NCBI RefSeq assembly: GCF_002980625.1
Contig: NZ_PVLR01000006.1
Coordinates: forward strand, 62,001-126,000
DNA from: Malikia spinosa
GTDB taxonomy: Bacteria; Pseudomonadota; Gammaproteobacteria; Burkholderiales; Burkholderiaceae_C
Direction: 5' to 3'
DNA: 64,000 bases
The notes under the pieces were generated by a model. It searched no databases and was not told where the DNA came from. It was given only the letters and a program-made list of their open reading frames with translations. A program made the position numbers and the translations under genes. This document shows, one piece after another, positions 17,599-26,880 of this stretch (positions are counted from its first letter, which is position 1; every line of letters begins with the position of its first letter).

Positions 17599-19041
17599 TC
17601 AGTACGCGCCTTCCCGACGCAGCACGGTCCTGACCGTCTTGGCCAGGATCGCTATGTCGGTCCAGAGCGACCAGTTCTTGATGTACCAGTCGTCGTAGAT
17701 CACGCGCTCGGAGAAGGTGGTCTTGCTGCGCCCGCTGACCTGCCACAGGCCGGTCAGGCCCGGGCGGACCCGGGCGTAGAGCTGCAGCGCCTCGCCATAT
17801 TTGCTGACCTCGCGCGGCAGCAGCGGGCGCGGTCCGACCAGGCTCATCTCGCCACGCAGCACGTTGAGCAGCTGCGGCAGCTCGTCGATGCTGCTGCTGC
17901 GGATGAAGCGGCCTACCCGCAGCACGCGCGGATCGTCCTCGAGCTTGAAGTTGTTTGCGACATAGCGCTGCCATTCGGGGCTGTTCTCGGCTTCCCAGCG
18001 GCGCAGCAGGCCTTCGGCGTCATTGACCATGCTGCGGAACTTGTAGAAGCGGAACGGCTTGCCGCCGGGGCCCACGCGCTCCTGGCTGAACAGGATCGGC
18101 CCGCCATCCTCGCGCCAGATGCGCCAGGCCACCCAGGCCAGCAGCGGCGAGAGCAACAGCAGCAACAGGCTCGCGCTCACGAGGTCGAACACGCGTTTGA
18201 CCAGCCTCAAGTGCGGGCGCAGCAGCTTGTTGGGCAGCATGAGGCTGAACAGTTCCTGGCTGAAGAAGAACTGCATTTCGGCGCCATAGAGCGGTATGCC
18301 ACGCATCGCAGGGATGACCCTCACGTCGTACACGCGGTGCTGCAACAGCTTCCTGATCAGCCGGTCGCGCGGGTCCTGCTGGTTGGCTTCGAGCGCGATC
18401 ACGCACCTGAAGCGACGGAAAACCTCCCAGTCGTCCGGATGGCCATGCCAGGTCAGGCAGGGCACAGGGCCTTGGCCAGGCTCGGCTGGGGGGCCGAGAT
18501 CGGCCAGCTGCAGAAAGGCCTGCACCCTCATGCCCAGCCAGGTGTCGCCGTGCAATGCCTTGAGCGCGAGCCCTGCGGTGCGTCCCGACCCGAACACGAG
18601 CACGGGCTGGTACCAGAGCCCGAGCTGCTTGAGGGCCAGCCTGGCCAGCGCGCGGCCCAGCACGATGCTGCATACCAGCAGCGGATAGAGCAGGAACGCG
18701 CTGCGGATCTGCTCCCAGTTCGGGATCTGGTTGAGCAGCCGGCTCGACAGCAGGGTGAAGACCATGGCGGCCAGCACGGTCTGGCGCAATTCCTCCCAGA
18801 AGGTCTGGCGCCGGACATAGGCCTTGCGGTAGAACCCGAACCAGGCCAGCCAAGCCAGGCTGACCACCACATGATGGCGGTCCTGGCCGGTCAGCGTCCA
18901 CAGGCCGTTGAGCCACAGCACCCCGGACTCGACCCCGAGTAGCAGCAGCAGCTGCGCGGTCGAACGCCTGAGGTTGCTGTGCCGGGCGGGAGGCAGCAGC
19001 TGGCGCAGCAGCGAGGGCGGGGCAGCGTGGTCCATGGTCAT
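17599..19041 (-). CDS. Undecaprenyl-phosphate sugar-1-phosphate transferase (WbaP-like)
   Basis: A 480-residue polyprenyl-phosphate hexose-1-phosphate transferase that starts O-antigen or exopolysaccharide repeat units at the inner membrane. The N-terminal half has hydrophobic spans ([53 protein letters not shown]) and a nucleotide-fold segment ([11 protein letters not shown]). The catalytic C-terminal domain is clear: a membrane hairpin ([20 protein letters not shown]), [48 protein letters not shown] and [15 protein letters not shown]. Start is uncertain: ATG at 19041, GTG at 19074 or ATG at 19035. No other polysaccharide gene is nearby, so it is an orphan between gentisate genes and their transporter. 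Confidence 0.88.
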   Translation of the reverse strand: MTMDHAAPPSLLRQLLPPARHSNLRRSTAQLLLLLGVESGVLWLNGLWTLTGQDRHHVVVSLAWLAWFGFYRKAYVRRQTFWEELRQTVLAAMVFTLLSSRLLNQIPNWEQIRSAFLLYPLLVCSIVLGRALARLALKQLGLWYQPVLVFGSGRTAGLALKALHGDTWLGMRVQAFLQLADLGPPAEPGQGPVPCLTWHGHPDDWEVFRRFRCVIALEANQQDPRDRLIRKLLQHRVYDVRVIPAMRGIPLYGAEMQFFFSQELFSLMLPNKLLRPHLRLVKRVFDLVSASLLLLLLSPLLAWVAWRIWREDGGPILFSQERVGPGGKPFRFYKFRSMVNDAEGLLRRWEAENSPEWQRYVANNFKLEDDPRVLRVGRFIRSSSIDELPQLLNVLRGEMSLVGPRPLLPREVSKYGEALQLYARVRPGLTGLWQVSGRSKTTFSERVIYDDWYIKNWSLWTDIAILAKTVRTVLRREGAY

Positions 19042-19154
19042 CTTCGGGCGGACCGGAAGCCGGCCAAGGGCCACAGTATGAACCGGAATTTCCCGCCGGG
19101 GGAGGTGGCTTGGGCTGCCACGCCAGCCGGGCGGGTATCAGCCCGCCAGCGGGC

Positions 19155-20477
19155 TCAGCGGTTGGCCGCGCTGCGCGCCATCGGCACCAGCAGCGTCAGC
19201 GCGATGCCGAACACGCCGATGCAGGCCAGCACATAGAAGATCGAATCGAGCGCGATGCCGGCGCTGATCAGCAGGCTGCCCAGCATCGGGCCGCCGATGC
19301 CGCCCAGCCGGCCGAAGCCCGCGCACCAGGCCACGCCGGCGGCGCGCACATTGGTGCGGTAGTAGTTGGCGACGAAGCCGTAGATCAGCGTCTGGGTGCC
19401 GCTGGTGCCCAGGCCGACGATGGCGACGATGCACAGCAGCGCGGCCAGCGGCAGGCCCAGGGTCAGCAGGATCAGCGCGATCGCGCCGATGGCGAAGGTC
19501 GAGGCCACCACCGGCTTGGGGCCGAAGCGGTCGGCAAAGCGCGACGCCAGCAGGGCGCCGAACAGCGAGCCGCCGTTGAGCACCAGCAGGAAGGACAGCG
19601 AGCCCTTGGCGTTGAAGCCGGCGCGCAGCATCAGCTCGGGCAACCAGGTGTTGAGCGAGTAGACCAGCACCAGGCCGGTGGCGCTCATCAGGCCCAGGAT
19701 CAGGGTCGGGAACAGGTAATGCGCAGTGAACAGGCCGGCGAAGCCGGTCTTGTCATGCCCGCTCGGTTCGTGCTGGCCGCTGCTGGCGACAGCGAGCTCG
19801 GGCATCGGCATGCCGGTGCGCTCGGACAGGGCCCGCGCCTCCTCCAGCCGGCCGCGCGCGGCCAGCCAGGCGACCGATTCGGGCATCTTGAAGTAGGCCA
19901 GCGGCAGCAGCGTGACCAGCGGCAGCGCGCCGATCCAGAACATGCCGCGCCAGCCGATCTTGTCCATCAGCAGGATCGCCAGCAGCGCCGACAGCAGGCT
20001 GCCGAGCGGAATGCCGCCGTTGGTGATGGCATTGATCATGTTCTTTTTGCCCTTGGGCGCGTATTCGGCCACCAGCGCGGCGGTGGTCGCGACCAGCGAG
20101 CCCACGCCCATGCCGGTGAAGAAGCGCAGCCAGCCGAAGGTGGTGGTGTCGGTGGCCATGGCCGACAGCGCCATCCCGATCGAGAACCAGGCGTAGGAGG
20201 TCAGGATCACCTTGCGGCGACCCAGGATGTCGCCGACCGTGCCGGCGGTCAGCGCGCCCACCATCACGCCGACCAGCGCGTAACTGCCCAGCACGCCGGC
20301 CATGGCCGGGCTGACGGCGCCGATCTGCGACGGGTCGCGCAGGAAGGTCGAGACCACGGCGCCGTAGACGACGAGGTCGTAGCCGTCGAACACCAGGCCC
20401 AGGGTCGCGAGAGTCACGACCCAGATCACGGTGCGCATGCGGCGGGCGTCCTGCCCAGGGTCAGAAGGGGTTGCCAT
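19155..20477 (-). CDS. MFS aromatic acid:H+ symporter (AAHS family)
   Basis: A 440-residue inner-membrane transporter with twelve predicted spans. The aromatic-acid symporter marks are present: FDGYDLVVYGAVVSTFL in the first span, GDILGRRKVIL in loop 2-3 (the D-x-x-G-R-R-x motif), FFTGMGVGSLVATTAALVAEYAP in spans 4-5, FADRFGPKPV in loop 8-9. Members carry gentisate, benzoate, 3-hydroxybenzoate or 4-hydroxybenzoate with protons. Closeness to the gentisate operon suggests 3-hydroxybenzoate or gentisate as substrate. It is on the opposite strand, separated by the WbaP-like gene, with its own AT-rich upstream region. Confidence 0.9.
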   Translation of the reverse strand: MATPSDPGQDARRMRTVIWVVTLATLGLVFDGYDLVVYGAVVSTFLRDPSQIGAVSPAMAGVLGSYALVGVMVGALTAGTVGDILGRRKVILTSYAWFSIGMALSAMATDTTTFGWLRFFTGMGVGSLVATTAALVAEYAPKGKKNMINAITNGGIPLGSLLSALLAILLMDKIGWRGMFWIGALPLVTLLPLAYFKMPESVAWLAARGRLEEARALSERTGMPMPELAVASSGQHEPSGHDKTGFAGLFTAHYLFPTLILGLMSATGLVLVYSLNTWLPELMLRAGFNAKGSLSFLLVLNGGSLFGALLASRFADRFGPKPVVASTFAIGAIALILLTLGLPLAALLCIVAIVGLGTSGTQTLIYGFVANYYRTNVRAAGVAWCAGFGRLGGIGGPMLGSLLISAGIALDSIFYVLACIGVFGIALTLLVPMARSAANR

Positions 20478-20556
20478 GGTTTGCTCCAGAAGGGGGCTGT
20501 GAACCTGTCAGATGCGATGCGAAAAACACACCGAACGGTTCAATGAAAGGGGATAG

Positions 20557-20583
20557 TAAGTACACATTAAATAAGTACACTTA
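20557..20583. promoter_or_regulatory. Direct repeats and palindrome upstream of the symporter gene
   Basis: TAAGTACAC occurs at 20557-20565 and 20572-20580, a 15-base period, and the second copy is part of TAAGT-AC-ACTTA, a palindrome with five-base arms (20572-20583). The whole 208-base gap before dacB's end is AT-rich against the genome, and nothing else is recognised in it. It is a candidate binding site for the symporter's regulator. Confidence 0.4.
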
Positions 20584-20685
20584 TCATGAGTTTACTTTTT
20601 AAACCAGCACAAACCTTACATTAACTTTACATATTCGCCTGTCCCTGGCCTGTCAGCGGCTAGCGTCAGGGGCGCTGGCGCCGCT

Positions 20686-22134
20686 TCAGGGTTGCTGCTG
20701 GGCTGCCCAGCGCACCAGGGCCTCGAGCGCCGGCTTGGCGGCGCGGGCTTGCGGGTGGTTGACGATCGCGACCAGCACGCGGCGCTGGCCGTTGGGGCCA
20801 TGCACATAGCCGGCCAGCGCCTGCACGTCGCGCAGGCTGCCGGTCTTGAGGTGGGCCTGGCCGGCTTCGAGCGTGCTGCGCCGCAGCGTGCCGTCCACGC
20901 CGCTGGCCGGCAGCGAGGCCGCCAGGTCGGGCATCAGGCCCGAGTTCCAGGCCTGCTGCAGCAGGCGCGCCAGTGCGCTGGCGCTCAGGCGCACGTCGCG
21001 GCCGAGTCCGCTGCCGTTGCCGAGCTCGGGCAGCCGGGTGTCCGGCCCGAGCTTGTCCTGCCACCAGCTTTCCAGCGCCAGCCTGGCCTCGGGCAGGCCG
21101 GTCGGGGTGCCCTCGCGCCCGGCCTGGCCCAGCGTCAGGAAGATCTGCTGCGCCATCACGTTGTTGCTGTACTTGTTGGTCTCGCGCACGACCTCGGCCA
21201 GCGGCGGTGACTCGAAGCTCAACCGCAGCCGCGCCTGTGGCGGTACCCGGCCCTGGCGCACCTGGCCATCGAGCTGGCCGCCCAGCGACTGCCACAGGCC
21301 GGCGACCGCGCGCTCGGCCAGGCGGGCCGGTTCGGGGTGGGCAATCGGCCATTCGCGCGCGCCGCAGGCGGCCCGGTAGCGGCCGGCAAAGCGCGGGTGC
21401 AGCGGGTCCGAGAAGTCGGCGCGCAGCGCGCCGCGCCAGTCGCCGCAGGCCTGCGGGTTATCGGTGCCGGTGGCCTCGAGCGGCACGCTGGCAGGCCATT
21501 CGACGCCGGCCAGCGGCGGCTCCAGCGTCACGCGCGCGACGCCGGCCTCGGTATCGGGCGTGAAGCCGAACAGCTGGCTGCGGTAGTTGATCAGCAGCGC
21601 ATCGGGCGCGGCGTTGTAGGGTTTGAGCGGTTCGCTGTCGAAGGCGCCCGGGTCGGTCTCGGGCAAGGCAAAGGCGCTGCGGTCGAGCCGGATGTCGCCC
21701 GCGATGCGCCGGATGCCCAGGCCCTGGACCCGGCGCAGCAGCAGCCAGAGCCGTTCGCTCACGAGCTTGGGGTCGCCGCCACCTTGCAGGTAGAGGTCGC
21801 CGAGCAAGGTGCCGTCGCGCACCGGCGCGTCGCTGTAGACCCGGGTCTGCCAGCGGAAGTCGGGCCCGAGCCGGTCCAGCGCGGCATAGGTCGTGACCAG
21901 CTTGAGCGTGGAGGCCGGGTTGACCGGCATGTCGGCACGCCAGGCCAGCAGCGGCGCGTGGTCGGGCCGCGTCTCGAGCACGACCGCGGACAGCGCGTCG
22001 GCGGGCAGCTTGGCGCGCGCCAGCAGGCTGGCGACCTCGGGCGGCAGCGCCGGTTCTGCCCTGGCCGCAGCGGCCAGTGTCAGGGCCAGCAGCGCGGCCC
22101 CCGCGAGTTTTGTGATCCGGAATCGCTCGAGCAT
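20686..22134 (-). CDS. dacB: D-alanyl-D-alanine carboxypeptidase/endopeptidase (PBP4, DacB)
   Basis: PBP4 cuts D-Ala-D-Ala ends and peptide cross-links of peptidoglycan in the periplasm. The protein begins with a Sec signal peptide (MLERFRITKLAGAALLALTL then AAAARA). The acylation motif S-T-L-K is at 75-78 (VNPASTLKLVTTYAALDRLG), the second motif is KYSNNVMAQ and the third is LKTGSL, in the PBP4 order, with the large insert between motifs one and two. I start it at the ATG at 22134; an in-frame TTG at 22155 would add seven residues before the signal peptide and collide with a palindrome. Divergent from tsaB across only 34 bases. Confidence 0.93.
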   Translation of the reverse strand: MLERFRITKLAGAALLALTLAAAARAEPALPPEVASLLARAKLPADALSAVVLETRPDHAPLLAWRADMPVNPASTLKLVTTYAALDRLGPDFRWQTRVYSDAPVRDGTLLGDLYLQGGGDPKLVSERLWLLLRRVQGLGIRRIAGDIRLDRSAFALPETDPGAFDSEPLKPYNAAPDALLINYRSQLFGFTPDTEAGVARVTLEPPLAGVEWPASVPLEATGTDNPQACGDWRGALRADFSDPLHPRFAGRYRAACGAREWPIAHPEPARLAERAVAGLWQSLGGQLDGQVRQGRVPPQARLRLSFESPPLAEVVRETNKYSNNVMAQQIFLTLGQAGREGTPTGLPEARLALESWWQDKLGPDTRLPELGNGSGLGRDVRLSASALARLLQQAWNSGLMPDLAASLPASGVDGTLRRSTLEAGQAHLKTGSLRDVQALAGYVHGPNGQRRVLVAIVNHPQARAAKPALEALVRWAAQQQP

Positions 22135-22140
22135 GGCAGC

Positions 22141-22163
22141 GATTATCCGTGCCAAGGATAATC
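22141..22163. promoter_or_regulatory. Perfect inverted repeat between dacB and tsaB
   Basis: GATTATCC (22141-22148) and GGATAATC (22156-22163) are perfect eight-base inverted arms around a seven-base centre. They fill most of the 34-base gap between the divergent start codons. This could be an operator acting on both genes, or two overlapping -10-like TATCC/GATAAT elements. Confidence 0.45.
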
Positions 22164-22168
22164 ACGCC

Positions 22169-23031
22169 ATGTCCGTTTCCGCCGCGCCCCTTTTGTCCCT
22201 CTCGCCCTACGCCGACCTGCCCGCCACCCTGCCGCCCGGTGCCCGGGTGCTGGCGCTCGACACCAGCACCGACCGCCTGAGCGTCGCGCTGGGCTGCCCG
22301 GACCAGCCCGAAGGCTGGCTGCTGCACGAGGGCGTCGGTGGCGCGCAGGCCTCGGCCACGCTGATCCCGCTGATCCGCTCGCTGCTGGCGCAGGCCGGCT
22401 GGCAGCTGGCCGAGCTTGACGCGATCGCCTTCGGCTGCGGGCCCGGTTCCTTCACCGGCCTGCGCACCGCTTGCGCGGTGGTGCAGGGCCTGGCCTTCGC
22501 GGCCCGCCCCGACGGCATCCCGGTGCTGCCGGTCAACACCCTGCTGGCCGTCGCCGAGCAGGCGCGCTGGCAGCTTGAGCAGCGTGGCGAGCCCTGCCCG
22601 GAGCGCCTCGTCGCCGCGCTCGATGCGCGCATGGACGAGCTCTATGTCGCCGAACTGGCACTGGCCGGCAGTCCGACCCAGCCGCGCCTGGTCAGCGGGC
22701 CCTGGCTCAGCGCGCCCGAGGCGCTGCAGCTGGCCGATGGCTGGCCCGAGGCCGGTACCGGCTCGACCCCGCTGCTGGCCGGCAACGCAGTGCCGGTCTA
22801 CGGCCCGCGCCTGTCCGCCGCCTGGCAGGCCGCGCCCCAGCAAGCCACCTGGCCCAGCGCCGCCGCGATGCTGCGGCTGGCGCCCGCGCTCTGGGCCGCC
22901 GGTGCCGCGGTGCCAGCGGCAGCGGCGCAGCCGCTCTATGTGCGCGACAAGGTGGCACAGACCACCGAAGAGCGCGAGCGCCTCAAGGCTGAAAAGCTCG
23001 CGGCTGCGGCTGCCAGCGCAGGAGCCGGCGC

Positions 23032-23035
<4 letters not shown>
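22169..23035 (+). CDS. tsaB: tRNA threonylcarbamoyladenosine biosynthesis protein TsaB
   Basis: TsaB pairs with TsaD and TsaE to place threonylcarbamoyl on A37 of ANN-decoding tRNAs. The 288-residue protein has the ASKHA-fold start ARVLALDTSTDRLSVALG (about 25-42), then LIPLIRSLLAQAGWQLAELD, FGCGPGSFTGLRTACAVVQG, the TsaB signature, and DARMDELYVAEL. The N-terminus has about 25 extra residues before the first strand. The start ATG at 22169 is 34 bases from divergent dacB. It overlaps rimI by four bases (GTGA), and tsaB-rimI-udg read as one operon. Confidence 0.94.
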
Positions 23036-23657
<622 letters not shown>

Positions 23658-23661
<4 letters not shown>

Positions 23662-24722
23662 GCGAGATCGAACTTCAGGCTGCCGCCGCCAGCGGCGATG
23701 CCGATGCCAACCCCGCCTGGCCCAGGCTCGATGCCCGCCACGGCGCCATGCTGGCCGAGATGGGAATCAACTGCTGGTGGCAGGACAAGCTGACGCTGGA
23801 ACCGGTGGCGCGTCCGTCCGCCGCGCCCGGCCGCAGCGCCACGGTAACGATCCCGGCTGCCGCGCGAGCGCCACAGCAGGAGGCGAGGGCGGTGCGGTCG
23901 ATGATCACGCCCCCTGCGCCGACCCCGCCGGCAGCAGCGCCCGCTGTCATGGCACAGCCGCCGCTGCGGCCCGCGTTGGCTGCCTCGTCATCGCATCAGC
24001 CCGCCGCGCCGCAGGCCTCGCCGCTTGCCGTCGCGGCACCCGCTACATTGGCACCGCCGCCGCGTGCCCCCACACGCGCCGTCATCCCGCTGGCCGTGGC
24101 ACCGGCCGAGGTGCCGGCCGACCAGGCCGCGCTGATGGAGGCGATCCGCGCCTGCACGGCCTGCGAACTCGGCAGCCGGCGCCGCCATGCCGTGCCCGGC
24201 ATGGGCGACCCCGCGCCCGACTGGCTGATCGTCGGCGAAGCGCCGGGCGAGGAGGAGGACCGCCAGGGCCTGCCCTTCGTCGGCCGCGCCGGCCAGCTGC
24301 TCGACCGCATGCTGGCCGCCATGGGCCTGTCGCGCGAGCACCAGGTCTACATCGCCAACGTGATCAAATGCCGCCCGCCGCAGAACCGCAATCCCGATCC
24401 GGTCGAGATCGCGCAGTGCGAGCCCTATCTGCTGCGCCAGATCGAGCTGTTGCAGCCGCGCTTCATCCTCGCGCTCGGGCGCTTCGCGGCGCACACGCTG
24501 CTGGCCCATTCGACCCAGCCCGGCGCCGAGGCGCTGCGCAAGCTGCCGCTGGGCAAGTTGCGCGGCCAGATACACGAGGTCGAGATCGCCGGCCGGCGCC
24601 TGCCGCTGGTGGTCAGCTACCACCCGGCCTACTTGCTGCGCAGCCCGGGCGAGAAGGCCAAGTCCTGGGCCGATCTCTGCCTGGCGCTCGATGTCTTCGG
24701 GCGGCTGCCGCCGCGCGGCTGA
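23658..24722 (+). CDS. Uracil-DNA glycosylase, iron-sulfur family 4/5 type
   Basis: A 354-residue protein whose C-terminal 200 residues are an iron-sulfur uracil-DNA glycosylase, which removes uracil from DNA. The four cysteine ligands are visible: the pair in ACTACELG (about 166-169), one in IKCRPPQNRNP and one in AQCEPYLLRQ. Active-site parts are VGEAPGEEEDRQGLPFVGRAGQLLD (in pieces) and VSYHPAYLL. The N-terminal 150 residues include a short conserved box (LAEMGINCWW) and a long proline/alanine-rich low-complexity linker, as in several betaproteobacterial members. It is translationally coupled to rimI (ATGA). Confidence 0.9.
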
Positions 24723-24740
24723 TAGTGACGACGCTTGATC

Positions 24741-24800
24741 AGGAGTCGTCCCATGTTAAAATTACCTAACAACTTATCCGCGATGGCTGTGTGGCTCTGA
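24741..24800 (+). promoter_or_regulatory. 15-codon leader-like ORF with strong ribosome site before the NYN gene
   Basis: AGGAG (24741-24745) stands seven bases before an ATG at 24753 that opens MLKLPNNLSAMAVWL and stops at 24798-24800. A rho-independent terminator follows 20 bases later and then the NYN gene. Ribosome site, short ORF, terminator and gene in this order resemble a transcription-attenuation leader. The peptide has no run of one regulatory amino acid, so the sensing mechanism is unclear; it could also be chance. Confidence 0.4.
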
Positions 24801-24819
24801 CCACCTGAAGCGCGGAAGG

Positions 24820-24845
24820 AAAAGCCGGCGCAAGCCGGTTTTTTC
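24820..24845 (+). terminator. Rho-independent terminator between udg and the NYN gene
   Basis: AAAAGCCGGC, a GCAA tetraloop, and GCCGGTTTTTT form a classic terminator about 100 bases after the udg stop and 18 bases before the NYN start codon. It would end the tsaB-rimI-udg transcript, or attenuate the NYN gene if transcription starts between. Confidence 0.85.
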
Positions 24846-24862
24846 GTTTCTGGAGCCGGTTC

Positions 24863-25774
24863 TTGCGTACACGCGTCTACATCGATGGCTACAACCTCTA
24901 TTACGGTTGCCTGAAGGGCACGGCCTTCAAGTGGCTGGACTTGTTGGCGCTGTTCGAGCGTCATGTCCTGCCGTCTGTCACCGTTTCCGGCCAAGACCAG
25001 GCGCTGACTTCACGGCTTGAGCCGCAAGCCATCAAGTTTTTTACGGCTCCGATACTGGAACAGGCGGCGAAAGCCTCCGATTCGCTTCGATGCCAGGAGC
25101 GTTACCACGCAGCCCTGAGCAAGCACCAGCCTGGCCGGATCGACATCATCAAGGGCTACTACTCCCTGACTCAGGCCCGACCCAAGGCCATCGACCCGGT
25201 CGATCCCAAGAAGTGGCCCAGGGACTGTACGGTCGAAGTCCCGGTCTGGAAGCTCGAGGAAAAGCAAAGCGATGTCAATCTGGCCCTGCATGCTTTCAAG
25301 GATGCTCTGATTGAAGGCATCGAGCATGTCGTCATCGTCACCAACGACACCGATATCGCACCGGCTTTGGAAATGATACGAGCGCACACCAGCGCCATTG
25401 TCGGGCTCGTGATTCCAACCCGTGATCACCAGCGTCCCCCTAACCGGGATTTGACTCGGCACGCGCATTGGGTGCGATCGCACATCACCCTATCCGAGCT
25501 GCAGGCCGCCCAGCTGCCACGAGTGATCCCCGCCGCCAGGAATCCTGTTCTCAAACCGGACTCCTGGTATGCCCGGCCGGATCTGCTGGCGCAGGCGCTG
25601 GCTTTGGCTTGCGTCGAAAAAGGCTCCAGAAGCCAAGCCTTTCAGTGGCTGGAGACGCCCAACCCTCATTGGAGCGGGAGCAAGCCCATCGAACTGCTTG
25701 AGTCTGATGCCGGCGAGCAAGTCATCGCGTTCATGCAGGAGTGGGATTCCCGCAAACCAGCTCCATCTTCGTGA
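24863..25774 (+). CDS. NYN-domain (PIN-like RNase) protein with a ParS/MbcA-like C-terminal tail
   Basis: A 303-residue protein. Residues 1-215 are a NYN domain of the PIN-like nuclease group: VYIDGYNLYYG (D8, N11), QSDVNLALHAFKDAL (D137) and VIVTNDTDIAPALEMI (N161, D162, D164), acidic residues in the order expected of a metal-dependent RNase. Residues about 257-294 (FQWLETPNPHW, then KPIELLESDAGEQVIAF) match the toxin-binding C-terminal domain of Xre/MbcA/ParS antitoxins, whose pattern is W-L-x(2)-P-N-x(3)-G-x(3)-P-x(2)-L-L-x-T-x-x-G. The start is TTG at 24863 with TGGAG seven bases before. No RES toxin is nearby. Role unknown; RNA defence or toxin function is a guess. Confidence 0.8.
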   Translation: MRTRVYIDGYNLYYGCLKGTAFKWLDLLALFERHVLPSVTVSGQDQALTSRLEPQAIKFFTAPILEQAAKASDSLRCQERYHAALSKHQPGRIDIIKGYYSLTQARPKAIDPVDPKKWPRDCTVEVPVWKLEEKQSDVNLALHAFKDALIEGIEHVVIVTNDTDIAPALEMIRAHTSAIVGLVIPTRDHQRPPNRDLTRHAHWVRSHITLSELQAAQLPRVIPAARNPVLKPDSWYARPDLLAQALALACVEKGSRSQAFQWLETPNPHWSGSKPIELLESDAGEQVIAFMQEWDSRKPAPSS

Positions 25775-25784
25775 GAGGCATCGG

Positions 25785-26843
25785 TCAAGAATCCTCGCCC
25801 AGCGAGACCCCGATCTGACGCGCCGTGCGCAGCAGCGGATGGTCGAGCGGCACCTGGCGCGACTGGTGCGCGACCTCGGCCAGCGGCAGGCTGGCCAGCC
25901 GCTCGCACTGCAGCGTGACCATGCGGTTGAATTGTCCGGCCATCAGCAACTGCGCGGCTTCGTTGCCGAACTGTGTCGCCAGCACGCGGTCGAACGGGGT
26001 TGGTGCGCCGCCGCGCTGCACATGGCCCAGCACGGTCGCGCGCACTTCGCTGTCGAGCAGCGGCTGCAGTTGTTCGCGCAGCGCGTGCGCCACGCCGCCG
26101 AGCCGGATCGGGTCCGGGCTGTCGGCCACCTGGCGCTCGATCGTCAGCGCACCGCCATGCGGCTTGGCACCTTCGCCGATGCAGATCAGGCTGTGGCGCC
26201 CGCGCTGCTCGCGCTCGCAGCAGATCCGGGCCACCGCCTCGACCGAATAGTCGATCTCGGGCAGCAGGATCACGTCGGCGGCGCCGGCCAGCCCGGCCTC
26301 GAGCGCGATCCAGCCCGCGTAGCGGCCCATGGTCTCGACGATCATGACCCGGCCATGGCTCTGGCCGGTGGTCTGCAGGCGCTCGATCGCCTCGGTCACG
26401 GTCGCGACCGCGGTGTCGAAACCGAAGCTGCGCTCGCAGCCGACGATGTCGTTGTCGATCGTCTTGGGCACGCCGACCACCGGCAGGCCGCGTTGAGCGA
26501 TGCCATGCGCGATCGCCATCGTGCCGTCGCCGCCGATCGCGACCAGCGCGTCCAGACCCAGCGCGCGTGCGTTCGCCATGGCCTGGGCCGCGCTGGCCTC
26601 GCTGGCCAGCGGATTGGCCTTGTTGCTGGTGCCCAGGATGGTGCCGCCCTGCATCAGGATGCCGCTGACGCTGTCCCAGTCGAGCGGCCGGGTCAGTGGG
26701 ACTTCGCCCATCAGCCCAGCAAAGCCGTTGCGGATGCCGATCACCTCGGCGCCGCATTGCCGCAGCAGCGACTTGGTGACCGCGCGGATCACCGCATTGA
26801 GTCCGGGGCAGTCGCCGCCGCCGGTCAGCACGCCTATGCGCAT
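25785..26843 (-). CDS. pfkA: 6-phosphofructokinase (group III type)
   Basis: A 352-residue phosphofructokinase for fructose-6-phosphate phosphorylation in glycolysis. The phosphate loop is LTGGGDCPGLN (7-16), the phosphoryl-binding loop is AIGGDGTMAI (102-111), and the substrate loop is VPKTIDND (125-132), with METMGRYAGWIA-type and LGHVQRGGAPTPFDR segments. G107, at the position of E. coli G104, favours ATP, whereas K127, at the position of E. coli G124, is typical of pyrophosphate enzymes; this G/K pair marks the mixed-substrate group whose characterised actinobacterial members use ATP. It lies 37 bases after mltA on the same strand, ending the yhdP-nit-mltA-pfkA run. Confidence 0.92.
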   Translation of the reverse strand: MRIGVLTGGGDCPGLNAVIRAVTKSLLRQCGAEVIGIRNGFAGLMGEVPLTRPLDWDSVSGILMQGGTILGTSNKANPLASEASAAQAMANARALGLDALVAIGGDGTMAIAHGIAQRGLPVVGVPKTIDNDIVGCERSFGFDTAVATVTEAIERLQTTGQSHGRVMIVETMGRYAGWIALEAGLAGAADVILLPEIDYSVEAVARICCEREQRGRHSLICIGEGAKPHGGALTIERQVADSPDPIRLGGVAHALREQLQPLLDSEVRATVLGHVQRGGAPTPFDRVLATQFGNEAAQLLMAGQFNRMVTLQCERLASLPLAEVAHQSRQVPLDHPLLRTARQIGVSLGEDS

Positions 26844-26880
26844 GTCGGTCTCCTGGTAGCGGCCCGCTGGCGGGCCTGGC

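Noticed and set aside
19110-20546. 478-codon frame on the plus strand opposite the symporter
   Set aside because: It is rich in glutamine, histidine and arginine without any fold signal, and the minus strand encodes a clear MFS protein.
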